From NCBI RefSeq assembly GCF_022179805.1, contig NZ_BPUO01000007.1:372001-436000 (forward strand): DNA of 64,000 nt, written 5' to 3'. This document shows, one piece after another, positions 34,627 through 43,791 of this stretch (position 1 is the stretch's first letter; each line of letters opens with the position of its first letter). The position numbers and the translations under genes were made by a program. The notes beneath the pieces are model-generated. The model had not been told where the DNA came from and did not search any database. It saw nothing but the letters and a program-made list of their open reading frames with translations. This DNA is from Cupriavidus pauculus (GTDB taxonomy: Bacteria; Pseudomonadota; Gammaproteobacteria; Burkholderiales; Burkholderiaceae).

Positions 34627-37600
34627 TCAATGCACCGCTTCCACCTGCTTTTCCTGCAGCGGATTGCCTTCGGCATCGATCTGCAGCGGGCCGGTACCCG
34701 AGTAGCGGTCCAGCGCCAGGTAGATCACCGGCGTGATGAACAGCGTGATGACCTGCGAGAACAGCAGGCCGCCCACCACGGCCAGGCCCAGCGGCTGGCG
34801 CAGTTCGGCGCCGGCGCCCAGGCCCAGGGCCAGCGGCAGGGCGCCCATCACGGCGGCGAAGGTGGTCATCATGATCGGTCGGAACCGCAGCAGGCACGCC
34901 TGGCGAATCGCCTTTGCTGGCGCCATGCCCTGTTCACGCTGCGCCGCCAGCGCGAAGTCGATCATCATGATCGCGTTCTTCTTGACGATGCCGATCAGCA
35001 TCAGCACACCGATCGTTGCAATCAGCGACAGTTCGACATTGAAGATGAACAGCGTCAGCAGCGCGCCGATGGCCGCCGACGGCAGGCCGGCCAGGATCGT
35101 CAGCGGGTGGATGTAGCTCTCGTAGAGCACTCCCAGCAGCGTGTAGATGACCGCGATGGCCGCCACCAGCAGCACCACCTGCGTGGCCTGCGACGACTGG
35201 AACACGGCCGCGTCACCGCCCCAGCTCGTGAAGATCGATGCGGGCATATCGATCTCCTTGCGGTACTGGTCCATCAGCTTCGACGCATCGCCCAGCGCCG
35301 CGCCCGGTGCCAGGTTGAACGACACCGTCACCGATGGCAGTTGGCCCTGGTGGTTCACGGCAATCGGGCCCACGCGGCGCTCGGTGGTGGCGAAGGCCGA
35401 CACCGGCACCATCTGCCCGGTCTTGCTGCGCACGTAGAGCTTGGAGAACGCGGTTTCGTCCACACGATCGATGTCGGCGGCGGTCAGGATCACGTAGTAG
35501 TTGTCGATCGGCGTATAGATCGTCGACACCTGGCGCTCGCCGAATGCCGTGTACAGCGCCGCGCGCACGTCCTGCATCTGCACGCCCATCGCATTGGCCT
35601 TGTCGCGGTCGATGGTCAGTTGCGCTTCCAGGCCCGACTGCTGCGAATCGCTGGTCACGTCGCGGAACACCGGCTCGGCGCGCATCCTGGCCATGAGCTT
35701 GTCGCTGAACTCCTGCAACTGGCCCGCCTTCACGCTCTGCAGCGTGTACTGGTAGCGGCTCTTGCTCTGGCGGCCGCCCAGGCGCAGGTTCTGCACCGGC
35801 GAGAAATACACCTGCAGGCCCGGCACGCCTGATACGTCTTTGCGCAGCGATTCCACCACTTGCGGCATCTTGGGGCGCTGGCCCAGCGGCTTCAGCTCCA
35901 CGAACATGCGGCCCGTGTTGATGGCTGGCGACGGGCCACCACCGATCGACGCCACCACGCTCTTCACGGCCGGATTGGCGCGAATGCGCTCGGCGGCGTC
36001 GCGCAGGCGCTCGGACATCGCATCGAACGAAATATCCTGCGGACCTTCGGCATTGACCTGGATCTGGCCGATGTCTTCCTCGGGGAAGAAACCCTTGGGA
36101 ATCTTCACGAACAGCACGGCGGTCAGCACGAACGTCAAACCCGCCACGGCCAGTACCACGCGCCGGTGCGCCAGGCACCAGTCAAGGCCACGCGCGTAGT
36201 TGTGCAGCGTCCACTCGAACAGGTCTTCGAACCATTGCGTGGCACGCAGGCCGATGGTCTGCTTCTGCGCCACGCGCGGCGCGGCGGCGGCGTGGTCGCC
36301 GTAGGCGTGCTGCGATTCGTCCACCGGCACGTTCTCGGCCGACAGGAAGCGCGCGCACAGCATCGGGATCAGCGTCAGCGACACCAGCGCCGATACCAAA
36401 ATAGACAGCGACACCACCGCCGCGAACTCGTGGAACAGCAGGCCGATCACGCCCGGCATGAAGAAGATCGGGATGAACACGGCAACCAGCGAGATCGAGA
36501 TCGACAGAATCGTAAAGCCCATCTCGCGCGAGCCCACCAGCGCGGCCTTCAACGGCGGCACGCCTTCCTCGATGTGCCGCACGATGTTTTCCAGCATCAC
36601 GATGGCGTCGTCCACCACCAGGCCCACGGCCAGCGTGATGGCCAGCAGCGAAACGTTGTCGAGGCTGTAGCCGAATGCCTTCATCAGCGCCACCGTGCCG
36701 ATCAGCGAGATCGGCAGCGACACGGTGGGAATCAGCGTGGCGGCGGCGCGGCGCAGGAACAGGAAGATCACCATCACCACCAGCGCCACCGTCAGCGCCA
36801 GCGTGAACTGCACGTCATGGATCGATTCGCGGATCGAGTTCGAGCGGTCGTTCACCACGCTCACGTTGACCGACGACGGCATCTGCTGCACCAGGCGCGG
36901 CAGCGCGCCCTTGATGGCGTCCACCACGGCCACGGTGTTGGCATCGGGCTGGCGCAGCACGGCCAGCACGATCGAGCGTTCGTTGTTGAGCCAGCTACCG
37001 GTCTTGATGGTCTCGACGCTGTCTTCCACATCGGCCACGTCCGACAGGCGCACCACGGCGCCACTGGGCTGGCTGGCCACGATGATGTTGCGGAACGCGT
37101 CGGCGCTGGTCATCTGGCGGTTGGCCTGGATGGTCAGCGTCTGCCGCGCGCCGTCAAGCGTACCCACGGGGGTGTTGGCGTTGGCGCGATTCAGCGCGGT
37201 GGCCAGCTCGTCGAGCGTCATGCCGCGTGCGGCCAGGGCATCAGGGTGGGCGCGCACGCGCACCGAAAAGCGCTTCTGGCCAAAGATCTGCACCTGCGCC
37301 ACACCCGGCAACGTGGCCAGCGTGGGCGAGATCAGGTTATCGCCAAACGCGTTGAGGTCGCCCAGGCTCATCGACGGCGAGTTGATGGCCAGCAGGATCA
37401 CCGGCGCATCGGCCGGATTCACCTTGCGGTACGACGGCGGCACCGTCATCTCGATCGGCAGCGAGCGTTGCGCGCGGAACAGCGCGGCCTGCACGTCCAC
37501 GGCCGCGTCGTCGATATTGCGATCGCTGTTGAATTCGATCGTGATGCTCGAATTGCCAAGCGTGTTCGACGAACTGATCACGGTCACGCCCGGAATCGTC

Positions 37601-37815
37601 GCGAACTGCTTTTCCAGCTGGGTGGCCACCGACGCGGCCATGGTCTCGGGGCTGGCCCCGGGCAGCGTGGCCGTGACCTGGATCACGGGCGAATTGAAGC
37701 TGGGCAGCGCCGCGATAGGAATCGTCGGGTACAGCACGATGCCGGTGACGATGACGGCCAGGCACAGCAGCACCGTCATCACGGGCCGGCGGATACAGAG
37801 CTCGGACAGCGACAT
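34627..37815 (-). CDS. RND efflux pump (MdtB/MdtC/MuxB type)
   Basis: A 1062-residue RND pump. It begins MSLSELCIRRPVMTVLLCLA and has PTIPIAALPSFNSPVIQVTA, typical of the MdtB/MuxB branch. The proton-relay Asp pair is in VGLVVDDAIVMLENIV and the lysine in IGIVKKNAIMMIDF. The start ATG follows the adaptor stop by 4 bases; codons upstream of it overlap the adaptor. MdtBC pumps work as two different pump proteins, but only one pump gene is here, and no outer-membrane factor. It may use the OprM-like channel encoded elsewhere (inferred). Confidence 0.93.
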   Translation of the reverse strand: MSLSELCIRRPVMTVLLCLAVIVTGIVLYPTIPIAALPSFNSPVIQVTATLPGASPETMAASVATQLEKQFATIPGVTVISSSNTLGNSSITIEFNSDRNIDDAAVDVQAALFRAQRSLPIEMTVPPSYRKVNPADAPVILLAINSPSMSLGDLNAFGDNLISPTLATLPGVAQVQIFGQKRFSVRVRAHPDALAARGMTLDELATALNRANANTPVGTLDGARQTLTIQANRQMTSADAFRNIIVASQPSGAVVRLSDVADVEDSVETIKTGSWLNNERSIVLAVLRQPDANTVAVVDAIKGALPRLVQQMPSSVNVSVVNDRSNSIRESIHDVQFTLALTVALVVMVIFLFLRRAAATLIPTVSLPISLIGTVALMKAFGYSLDNVSLLAITLAVGLVVDDAIVMLENIVRHIEEGVPPLKAALVGSREMGFTILSISISLVAVFIPIFFMPGVIGLLFHEFAAVVSLSILVSALVSLTLIPMLCARFLSAENVPVDESQHAYGDHAAAAPRVAQKQTIGLRATQWFEDLFEWTLHNYARGLDWCLAHRRVVLAVAGLTFVLTAVLFVKIPKGFFPEEDIGQIQVNAEGPQDISFDAMSERLRDAAERIRANPAVKSVVASIGGGPSPAINTGRMFVELKPLGQRPKMPQVVESLRKDVSGVPGLQVYFSPVQNLRLGGRQSKSRYQYTLQSVKAGQLQEFSDKLMARMRAEPVFRDVTSDSQQSGLEAQLTIDRDKANAMGVQMQDVRAALYTAFGERQVSTIYTPIDNYYVILTAADIDRVDETAFSKLYVRSKTGQMVPVSAFATTERRVGPIAVNHQGQLPSVTVSFNLAPGAALGDASKLMDQYRKEIDMPASIFTSWGGDAAVFQSSQATQVVLLVAAIAVIYTLLGVLYESYIHPLTILAGLPSAAIGALLTLFIFNVELSLIATIGVLMLIGIVKKNAIMMIDFALAAQREQGMAPAKAIRQACLLRFRPIMMTTFAAVMGALPLALGLGAGAELRQPLGLAVVGGLLFSQVITLFITPVIYLALDRYSGTGPLQIDAEGNPLQEKQVEAVH

Positions 37816-37819
37816 GGTC

Positions 37820-39067
37820 TTAGTGTCCGCCGTTGGCCGGCGCGGCCGGCGCCGAAGCACCCGCGGCGCCCTTGGCGGTGGCTTCGCGCACCAGGCTGCC
37901 CGGGCGCAGGTTCTGCGCGCCTTCCGTCACGACACGGGCGCCCGGCTGCACGCCTTCCACCACGGCGGCGGCGGCGGTGGTCACCACCACCTTGACCGGC
38001 ACACGCGCCACCTTGGCGTCGGGCTGCACGGTGTAGACAAAGCGCCCTTCAGGGCCGGTCACCACGGCTTGCGGCGGCACGCTCAGCGCGTTCTTCAGCA
38101 CCTGCACCGTGGCGTTCACGTTGGCGTAGGTGCCGGGCCAGAGCCGGTGTTCGTCGTTGGGGAACATCGCCTTGACGCGGATGCTGCCGTATTGCGGATC
38201 GACAGTGTTGTCGATGAACGTGATCTTGCCGGTCACCGGTGCCGGATTGCCGTCGTTGGGCTGGGCGGTCACCGTGACCGGCGCGGCCTGCAGCGCCTCG
38301 CGCAGCGCGGCGAGCTGGCGCTCGGGCAGCGTGAACATGACCGTGATCGGCGCGATCTGGGCAATCGTCACCATCGCGGGCGTGGTGGTGGTGTTGGCCG
38401 GCGTGACCAGCGAGCCGGGGAACACGTTGATCACACCGGTACGGCCGCCGATGGTGGCGCGGATCTCGCCATAGCTGATGGCCACCTTGCCGGCGTCGAT
38501 GGCGGCCTGGTCGGCGCGGATCGTGGCTTCGAAGCCGTCGACCTTGGCCTGGGCGGTATCCACGGCGCTGCGCGAGATGAAGTTCCGCTGCAGCAGTTCC
38601 TGGCTACGCGCCAGCGTGCGGCGCGCATCGGACAGGTCGGCCTGGTCCCGCATGAGCTGAGCCCGCGCCTTGGCCAGGTTGGCCTCGTCCATGCGGGTGT
38701 CCAGCGTGAACAGCAGGTCGCCCGGCTTCACGGACTGGCCTTCCTTGATATGCACGGTGCGCACAGTGCTGGAAACCTGCGGACGCACGTCCACGGTCTG
38801 CATGGCCGTCACCGTGCCATTGGCCGTGACTTCCACGGGCACATCGCCCTGGGCAACCTGCGCCGTGGTCACCGTGGTGACGGCCGGCCCCTTGGCGGCC
38901 GGCTTGGGCGCGAACCACGTCTTCCAGCCAAACCAGCCAGCCAGCGCCAGTACCAGCACGCCAACGACCGCCATCCAGGGCGATGCACGCCCACGGCCGG
39001 TGGCGGCGGCCGCGCTCCAGTTGCCATCGACGAAGCCCTTGGGCTGGTCGATCCCGTCAGTTTTCAT
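37820..39067 (-). CDS. RND efflux periplasmic adaptor (MdtA type)
   Basis: A 415-residue adaptor. A cytoplasmic N-terminus of about 30 residues is followed by one transmembrane anchor (PWMAVVGVLVLALAGWFGW), not a lipobox. Then come the lipoyl half HIKEGQSVKPGDLLFTLD, a coiled-coil hairpin (about 130-200), the second half IRATIGGRTGVINVFPGSLV, and a C-terminal Gly/Ala/Pro tail. Length is close to MdtA. First gene of the two-gene operon; the ATG chosen is the one before the membrane anchor, MKTDGIDQP. Confidence 0.92.
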   Translation of the reverse strand: MKTDGIDQPKGFVDGNWSAAAATGRGRASPWMAVVGVLVLALAGWFGWKTWFAPKPAAKGPAVTTVTTAQVAQGDVPVEVTANGTVTAMQTVDVRPQVSSTVRTVHIKEGQSVKPGDLLFTLDTRMDEANLAKARAQLMRDQADLSDARRTLARSQELLQRNFISRSAVDTAQAKVDGFEATIRADQAAIDAGKVAISYGEIRATIGGRTGVINVFPGSLVTPANTTTTPAMVTIAQIAPITVMFTLPERQLAALREALQAAPVTVTAQPNDGNPAPVTGKITFIDNTVDPQYGSIRVKAMFPNDEHRLWPGTYANVNATVQVLKNALSVPPQAVVTGPEGRFVYTVQPDAKVARVPVKVVVTTAAAAVVEGVQPGARVVTEGAQNLRPGSLVREATAKGAAGASAPAAPANGGH

Positions 39068-39109
39068 GTGAGGACCCTCAAATACCCCATGGCGCGCTCC
39101 CCAAATGGC

Positions 39110-39129
39110 ACCGGTTTCTTGGAACCGGT
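39110..39129. promoter_or_regulatory. inverted repeat ACCGGTT-N6-AACCGGT in the MdtAB leader
   Basis: Perfect 7-base arms around TCTTGG, 43 bases upstream of the adaptor ATG. It could be an operator or an mRNA hairpin. Confidence 0.4.
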
Positions 39130-39254
39130 TTCGCCCGCGCAAACCGCTACTAGTACCGCATTGCCCTATTCAGGCAAAGCGCGATGTATTACAAGCCATT
39201 ACAGCATCGTAGGGGGAGGATGTCTGGACCAGTGATGAGGGTCGGTCGAAATGC

Positions 39255-39269
39255 TTGTATCTGATACAA
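39255..39269. promoter_or_regulatory. palindrome TTGTATC-T-GATACAA upstream of the MdtAB operon
   Basis: A perfect 15-base palindrome in an AT-richer stretch about 190 bases before the adaptor start, where a promoter would be expected. No regulator gene is adjacent. Confidence 0.5.
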
Positions 39270-39327
39270 AACATTAGCAGAAAAGCATGACGACTCAACT
39301 CGGGAGAAACGCGGGAAAAGGCCCGGT

Positions 39328-39972
39328 TCAGGCGTGCGGGCGCTCGTTCAGGCATTCCAGCGACAGCTGCCGGGGGCCAGGGGTCAGCACCATGGTGTCG
39401 CCGGCGCGGATTACCCCAGGCCGTGCAACGCTCAGATACACACCCGTAAAGCCGGTGCGGGCCATGTCGCGCACGGCGTGCGCGTAACCCATCACGGCAT
39501 TGAGCTTGCAGTTCGGGCGGCGTGGCGATTCCACCACAAATTCGACTTCGCCGATGCGCAGGCGGTCGCCCACCCACAGCCTGGCTTCGAGCAGGCCCTG
39601 CGTGGTCAGGTTCTCGCCCAGGGCGCCAAAGGCCAGCGGACGCTCGGCCTCTTCCACGCACGCCTCGCGGCGGCGGCCGTTCCACCACGTGTAATGCTCG
39701 ATCGGATAGGCATAGACGGCCCGGCGCGGGCCGCCATGGATGGCGCGGTCGACCTGTTCGTCGCCGGCCATGCCCAGGCGGTGCACACCCACGGCAATCG
39801 GGTGGTGCAGGGTGCTGAGCGGATGCTTGCGGATGGCGGACATCACCACGGCCTCGCTGCCGGCGCCGGCCACCACCAGGGGCAGCGCCGTGCCGACATT
39901 GACCGCCAGTACGCGGCCGACGGCCGTGCCGCCGGCGCCTGCGGAATTGGGACGCGGATCGGATTCGGCCAC
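39328..39972 (-). CDS. MOSC-domain protein (YiiM-like)
   Basis: A 214-residue protein when started at GTG 39972, which has an excellent AAGGAGGG upstream. The N-terminal LAVNVGTALPLVV matches the first strand of YiiM-like proteins, and the MOSC core has RLGMAGDEQVDRAIHGGPRRAV, YAYPIEHYTWW, ENLTTQGL and RPNCKL. MOSC domains handle molybdenum cofactor and sulphur; the conserved Cys here is in PRRPNCKLN. It resembles proteins that reduce N-hydroxylated compounds or protect from toxic purine analogues (family knowledge, not shown here). It appears to be transcribed alone. Confidence 0.88.
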   Translation of the reverse strand: MAESDPRPNSAGAGGTAVGRVLAVNVGTALPLVVAGAGSEAVVMSAIRKHPLSTLHHPIAVGVHRLGMAGDEQVDRAIHGGPRRAVYAYPIEHYTWWNGRRREACVEEAERPLAFGALGENLTTQGLLEARLWVGDRLRIGEVEFVVESPRRPNCKLNAVMGYAHAVRDMARTGFTGVYLSVARPGVIRAGDTMVLTPGPRQLSLECLNERPHA

Positions 39973-40175
39973 GGGACGCCCTCCTTGCGTGTGCGGGGCC
40001 TGCGCGAGTACACAGCCACACAGTGTCACGCGCTGACGTTGTGCAACGAGTGTACCGGCTCGTCCGCTTGTTTGAAGGTGGGTAATGTGGGGAAACAGAC
40101 GCACGCCGGCGTGGCGTGCGTCGGGCCCGGATCGGGCGGAAACCGGCCCGATATCAGCGCAAATTCAGCGCAAGA

Positions 40176-41189
40176 TCAGCGCGAGAGCGCCGGGGTCAGG
40201 GCCTTGGGATTGGCGATGCTGTCGTGCTTGCCGCTCAGGACGTCGAGGATGTTCTGGAACGCCGTGCGGAAGTACAGCTCGTAGCTGTCGCGCTCCACGT
40301 ACCCCAGGTGCGGCGTGCAGATGCAGTTTTCCATGCGCAGCAGCGCGTGGCCCTGCAGGATCGGCTCCGACTCGAACACATCCACGGCCGCCATGCCCGG
40401 GCGGCCCCGGTTCAGCGCCGCCACCAGCGCGTTTTCCTCGATCAGCTCGGCACGGCTGGTATTGACGAACAGGGCCGTGGGCTTCATGCGCTGCAGGTCG
40501 GCCAGCTTGACGATGCCGCGCGTCTCGTCGTTCAGGCGCAAGTGCAGCGACAGCACATCGCTGTCGGTGAACAGCTGCTCGACCGATTCCGCCACGTTCA
40601 GCCCGTCCTCGCGTGCGCCCTGCAGCGACGCCTCGCGGCCCCACACCAGCACGTTCATGCCGAACGCCCGCCCGAAGCCGGCCAGCAGCCGGCCAATCTT
40701 GCCGTAACCCCAGATGCCCAGCGTCTGGCCGCGCAGCACCTGGCCCAGCCCGAAGTTGGGCGGCATGGTGGTCGATTTCAGGCCCGACTGCTGCCAGGCG
40801 CCGTGCTTGAGGCTGGCCACATACTGGGGAATACGACGCTGGGCGGCCATGATCAGCGCCCAGGTCAGTTCGGCCGGCGCCACGGGCGAACCCACGCCTT
40901 CAAGTACCACCACGCCGCGGTCGGTACAGGCTTCCAGGTCCACATGGCTCCCGGCACGGCCGGTCTGGCTGATGATCTTGAGCTTGGGCAGCTTTTCCAG
41001 CAGTTGGCGCGTCACCCGCGTGCGTTCGCGGATCAGGACCAGCGCTTCTACGTCGGAAAGCCGGGCGGCCAGCTGGCCCACGCCCTTGACGGTGTTGTTG
41101 AAGACCTTGACGTCATGCCCTTCGAGCAGCGAAAAGCACGGCAACTTGCGAACGGCGTCCTGGTAATCGTCGAGAACGGCAATCTTCAT
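40176..41189 (-). CDS. D-2-hydroxyacid dehydrogenase (NAD-dependent)
   Basis: A 337-residue protein of the D-isomer-specific 2-hydroxyacid dehydrogenase family. The NAD motif GYGKIG is at 161-166. The catalytic Arg is in VNTSRAELI, the Glu in VFESEP and the His in TPHLGYV. The N-terminal substrate domain starts MKIAVLDDYQDAV. The subgroup (phosphoglycerate-dehydrogenase-like, about 320-340 residues) has unsettled substrates. It is a single gene facing away from pckG, with a 525-base gap to it. A serine-synthesis role is not supported because the ACT domain is absent. Confidence 0.9.
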   Translation of the reverse strand: MKIAVLDDYQDAVRKLPCFSLLEGHDVKVFNNTVKGVGQLAARLSDVEALVLIRERTRVTRQLLEKLPKLKIISQTGRAGSHVDLEACTDRGVVVLEGVGSPVAPAELTWALIMAAQRRIPQYVASLKHGAWQQSGLKSTTMPPNFGLGQVLRGQTLGIWGYGKIGRLLAGFGRAFGMNVLVWGREASLQGAREDGLNVAESVEQLFTDSDVLSLHLRLNDETRGIVKLADLQRMKPTALFVNTSRAELIEENALVAALNRGRPGMAAVDVFESEPILQGHALLRMENCICTPHLGYVERDSYELYFRTAFQNILDVLSGKHDSIANPKALTPALSR

Positions 41190-41714
41190 GGGTGACTCTT
41201 TGACCTCGGGGGCTTGGTGCGCGCGGCCACAGAATCAGCGCGCGACCGACAGTATTGTTGACTTCCCTGACGCAACATTGACAGATGCCAAGTCCCGTCG
41301 GGCCACCCCCGCGCGGCAACCTCGCGGGTGGAGTTTCAGGCATTCCGACGGGGGCGACAATGCTGCGCAGCAAAAAACAGGGTGTCCGTACAGTGGTATT
41401 CTTGCCCGCCTCCACGGCGCAACAGTGCGGTCGAGCCATGCTCCCGCCCTCTGTTCGCCGCCGGACAATGCCCGACCTGACCCTGCCGCCCGCCAAAAGC
41501 GGGCGAAGCGCAACTGTAGCGCAGCCGCAGGGACCCCCGCGACCATTTGCGCGGATTCGGTCGTCGCCGAGTTGTAACGGGATGTGACGGTCATCCGGCG
41601 AGTGCGCCATGCCCAACGCGGGCAAGCTCACCCGCCTGATCCGCCTTTCCCCGCAAGACCCGGCAGGCGCCGAGATCGGACAAGATAGGTTTCCCTTTTG
41701 CTTTGGAGCAGTCA
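41190..41714. promoter_or_regulatory. 525-base intergenic region upstream of pckG
   Basis: No gene is supported: short frames here lack ribosome sites and family sequence. It holds the nested hairpin listed at 41294 and a simple hairpin GCCCGC-CAAAA-GCGGGC (41488-41504) without a T-run. TTGACT at 41253 and TTGACA at 41278 lack good -10 partners. The pckG promoter must lie in the right half. Confidence 0.5.
41294..41352. other. nested inverted repeat, possible structured RNA or regulator site
   Basis: An outer perfect 8-base stem (CCCGTCGG with CCGACGGG) encloses an inner stem CCCGCG/CGCGGG that extends with CCAC/GTGG across a 2-base bulge. Neither side has a T-run, so it is not a simple terminator. 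It lies about 105 bases upstream of the dehydrogenase start and 360 bases upstream of pckG. Confidence 0.5.
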
Positions 41715-43568
41715 ATGAACCACCCCACAATGCAAGGTACTCCGGCACTGAACGTGCCGGCCTGGGTAAAGAACCAGAAACTGGTCGCCTGGGTTGCGGA
41801 AGTTGCCGCCCTGACCAAGCCCGACCAGATCTACTGGTGCGATGGCTCGCAGGAAGAATATGACCGGCTGTGCGAGCTGATGGTGTCCGCCGGCACCATG
41901 CAGCGCCTGAACCCGGCCAAGCGCAAGAACTCGTTCCTGGCCCTGTCGGACCCGTCCGACGTGGCGCGCGTGGAAGACCGTACCTTCATCTGCTCCGAGA
42001 AGAAGGAAGACGCGGGCCCCAACAACAACTGGATCGTCCCGGCCGAAATGCGCACCACGCTGAGCGGCCTGTTCGATGGCTGCATGCGCGGCCGCACGCT
42101 GTACGTGGTGCCGTTCTCGATGGGCCCGCTGGGTTCGCCGATCGCCCACATTGGCGTGGAACTGTCCGATTCGCCTTACGTGGCCGTGAACATGCGCATC
42201 ATGACCCGCATGGGTCGCGCCGTGTACGACGTGCTGGGCACCGAGGGCGAGTTCGTGCCGTGCGTGCACACCGTGGGCAAGCCGTTGGCTGCCGGCGAGA
42301 AGGACGTGCCGTGGCCGTGCAATCCCACCAAGTACATCGTGCACTTCCCGGAATCGCGCGAGATCTGGTCGTTCGGTTCGGGTTACGGCGGCAACGCGCT
42401 GCTGGGCAAGAAGTGCTTCGCACTGCGTATCGCGTCGACGATGGGCCGTGACGAAGGCTGGCTGGCCGAGCACATGCTGATCCTAGGCGTGACCTCGCCG
42501 GAAGGCAAGAAGTACCACGTGGCCGCCGCGTTCCCGTCGGCCTGCGGCAAGACCAATTTCGCCATGCTGATCCCGCCCAAGGGCTTCGACGGCTGGAAGG
42601 TCACCACCATCGGCGACGACATCGCCTGGATCAAGCCGGGCAGCGACGGCCGCCTGTACGCGATCAACCCTGAAGCCGGTTACTTCGGCGTGGCCCCGGG
42701 CACGAGCGAGAAGACCAACTTCAACGCCATGGCGACGCTCAAGGAAAACGTCATCTTCACCAACGTGGCCCTGACCGACGACGGCGACGTGTGGTGGGAA
42801 GGCATGACCAAGGAAGCTCCGGCCCACCTGGTGGACTGGCAGGGCAAGGACTGGACGCCCGCCATCGCCAAGGAAACCGGCGCCAAGGCCGCCCACCCAA
42901 ACGCACGCTTCACGGCACCGGCATCGCAGTGCCCGTCGATCGACGACAACTGGGACAACCCGGCTGGCGTGGCCATCGACGCGTTCATCTTCGGCGGCCG
43001 CCGCAGCACCACCGTGCCGCTGGTGACCGAAGCCCGCAACTGGACCGAAGGCGTGTACATGGCCGCCACGATGGGTTCGGAAACCACCGCCGCCGCCGCT
43101 GGCCAGCAAGGCGTGGTGCGCCGCGACCCGTTCGCGATGCTGCCGTTCTGCGGCTACAACATGAGCGACTACTTCGGCCACTGGCTGGCACTGGGCCAGA
43201 AGCTGGAAGCATCGGGCGCCAAGCTGCCGAAGATCTACTGCGTCAACTGGTTCCGCAAGGATGCCGACGGCAACTTCGTGTGGCCGGGCTTTGGCGAGAA
43301 CATGCGCGTGCTGTCGTGGATGATCGACCGCGTGGAAGGCCGTGGCCAAGGCGCCGAGCACGTGTTCGGCACGTCGCCGCGCTACACCGACCTGAACTGG
43401 GACGGCCTGTCGTTCACGGCCGAGCAGTTCGACCAAGTCACGTCCATCGACCAGGACGCCTGGCAGAAGGAACTGGCGCTGCACGACGAGCTGTTCACGC
43501 AGCTCAAGCACAACCTGCCGCAAGCTCTGGTGGAAACCAAGGCCGCACTGGCCAAGCGACTGGGCTAA
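41715..43568 (+). CDS. pckG: phosphoenolpyruvate carboxykinase (GTP)
   Basis: A 617-residue GTP-dependent PEP carboxykinase, usual length. The kinase loop is [14 protein letters not shown] with the reactive Cys, and other family blocks are [18 protein letters not shown] and [12 protein letters not shown]. It converts oxaloacetate and GTP to PEP, CO2 and GDP, the gluconeogenic entry from organic acids. The ATG 41715 with GGAG upstream is preferred to the TTG at 41703. A strong terminator follows. It is a single-gene unit, suiting a bacterium that grows on organic acids; a TRAP and a CstA-type transporter lie close by. Confidence 0.97.
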   Translation: MNHPTMQGTPALNVPAWVKNQKLVAWVAEVAALTKPDQIYWCDGSQEEYDRLCELMVSAGTMQRLNPAKRKNSFLALSDPSDVARVEDRTFICSEKKEDAGPNNNWIVPAEMRTTLSGLFDGCMRGRTLYVVPFSMGPLGSPIAHIGVELSDSPYVAVNMRIMTRMGRAVYDVLGTEGEFVPCVHTVGKPLAAGEKDVPWPCNPTKYIVHFPESREIWSFGSGYGGNALLGKKCFALRIASTMGRDEGWLAEHMLILGVTSPEGKKYHVAAAFPSACGKTNFAMLIPPKGFDGWKVTTIGDDIAWIKPGSDGRLYAINPEAGYFGVAPGTSEKTNFNAMATLKENVIFTNVALTDDGDVWWEGMTKEAPAHLVDWQGKDWTPAIAKETGAKAAHPNARFTAPASQCPSIDDNWDNPAGVAIDAFIFGGRRSTTVPLVTEARNWTEGVYMAATMGSETTAAAAGQQGVVRRDPFAMLPFCGYNMSDYFGHWLALGQKLEASGAKLPKIYCVNWFRKDADGNFVWPGFGENMRVLSWMIDRVEGRGQGAEHVFGTSPRYTDLNWDGLSFTAEQFDQVTSIDQDAWQKELALHDELFTQLKHNLPQALVETKAALAKRLG

Positions 43569-43594
43569 GGCTCTTCGCAGGCAAGCAGGATCGA

Positions 43595-43626
43595 AACCGC
43601 CCGGCAAACGCCGGGCGGTTTTTTTT
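43595..43626 (+). terminator. rho-independent terminator of pckG
   Basis: An 11-base-pair stem (AACCGCCCGGC and complement) with loop AAAC is followed by a run of T, 27 bases after the pckG stop. Confidence 0.93.
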
Positions 43627-43647
43627 CGTCTGGTGATCGAGAGTTTC

Positions 43648-43780
43648 GCTCCCCTCTCCCACGCAAGTGGGAGAGGGGTTGGGGGAGAGGGCAACGAGGT
43701 TCTGCTTGCCGACGGGTGTCGCGATTGGAATCGCTGGCCCTCTCCCCCGGCCCCTCTCCCGCACGGCGGGAGAGGGGGAG
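43648..43780. repeat. REP-like two-hairpin element, copy 4
   Basis: 133 bases from GCTCCCCTCTCCC to GGGAGAGGGGGAG with the shared middle CTGCTTGCCGAC and inner flank ATCGCTGGCCCTC. It lies between the convergent pckG and TRAP large-permease genes. Confidence 0.85.
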
Positions 43781-43791
43781 AAACCAGCGTC

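Noticed and set aside
41285..41587. A 100-codon frame in the gap before pckG
   Set aside because: No ribosome site, low-complexity composition and it crosses the nested hairpin; no support as a gene.
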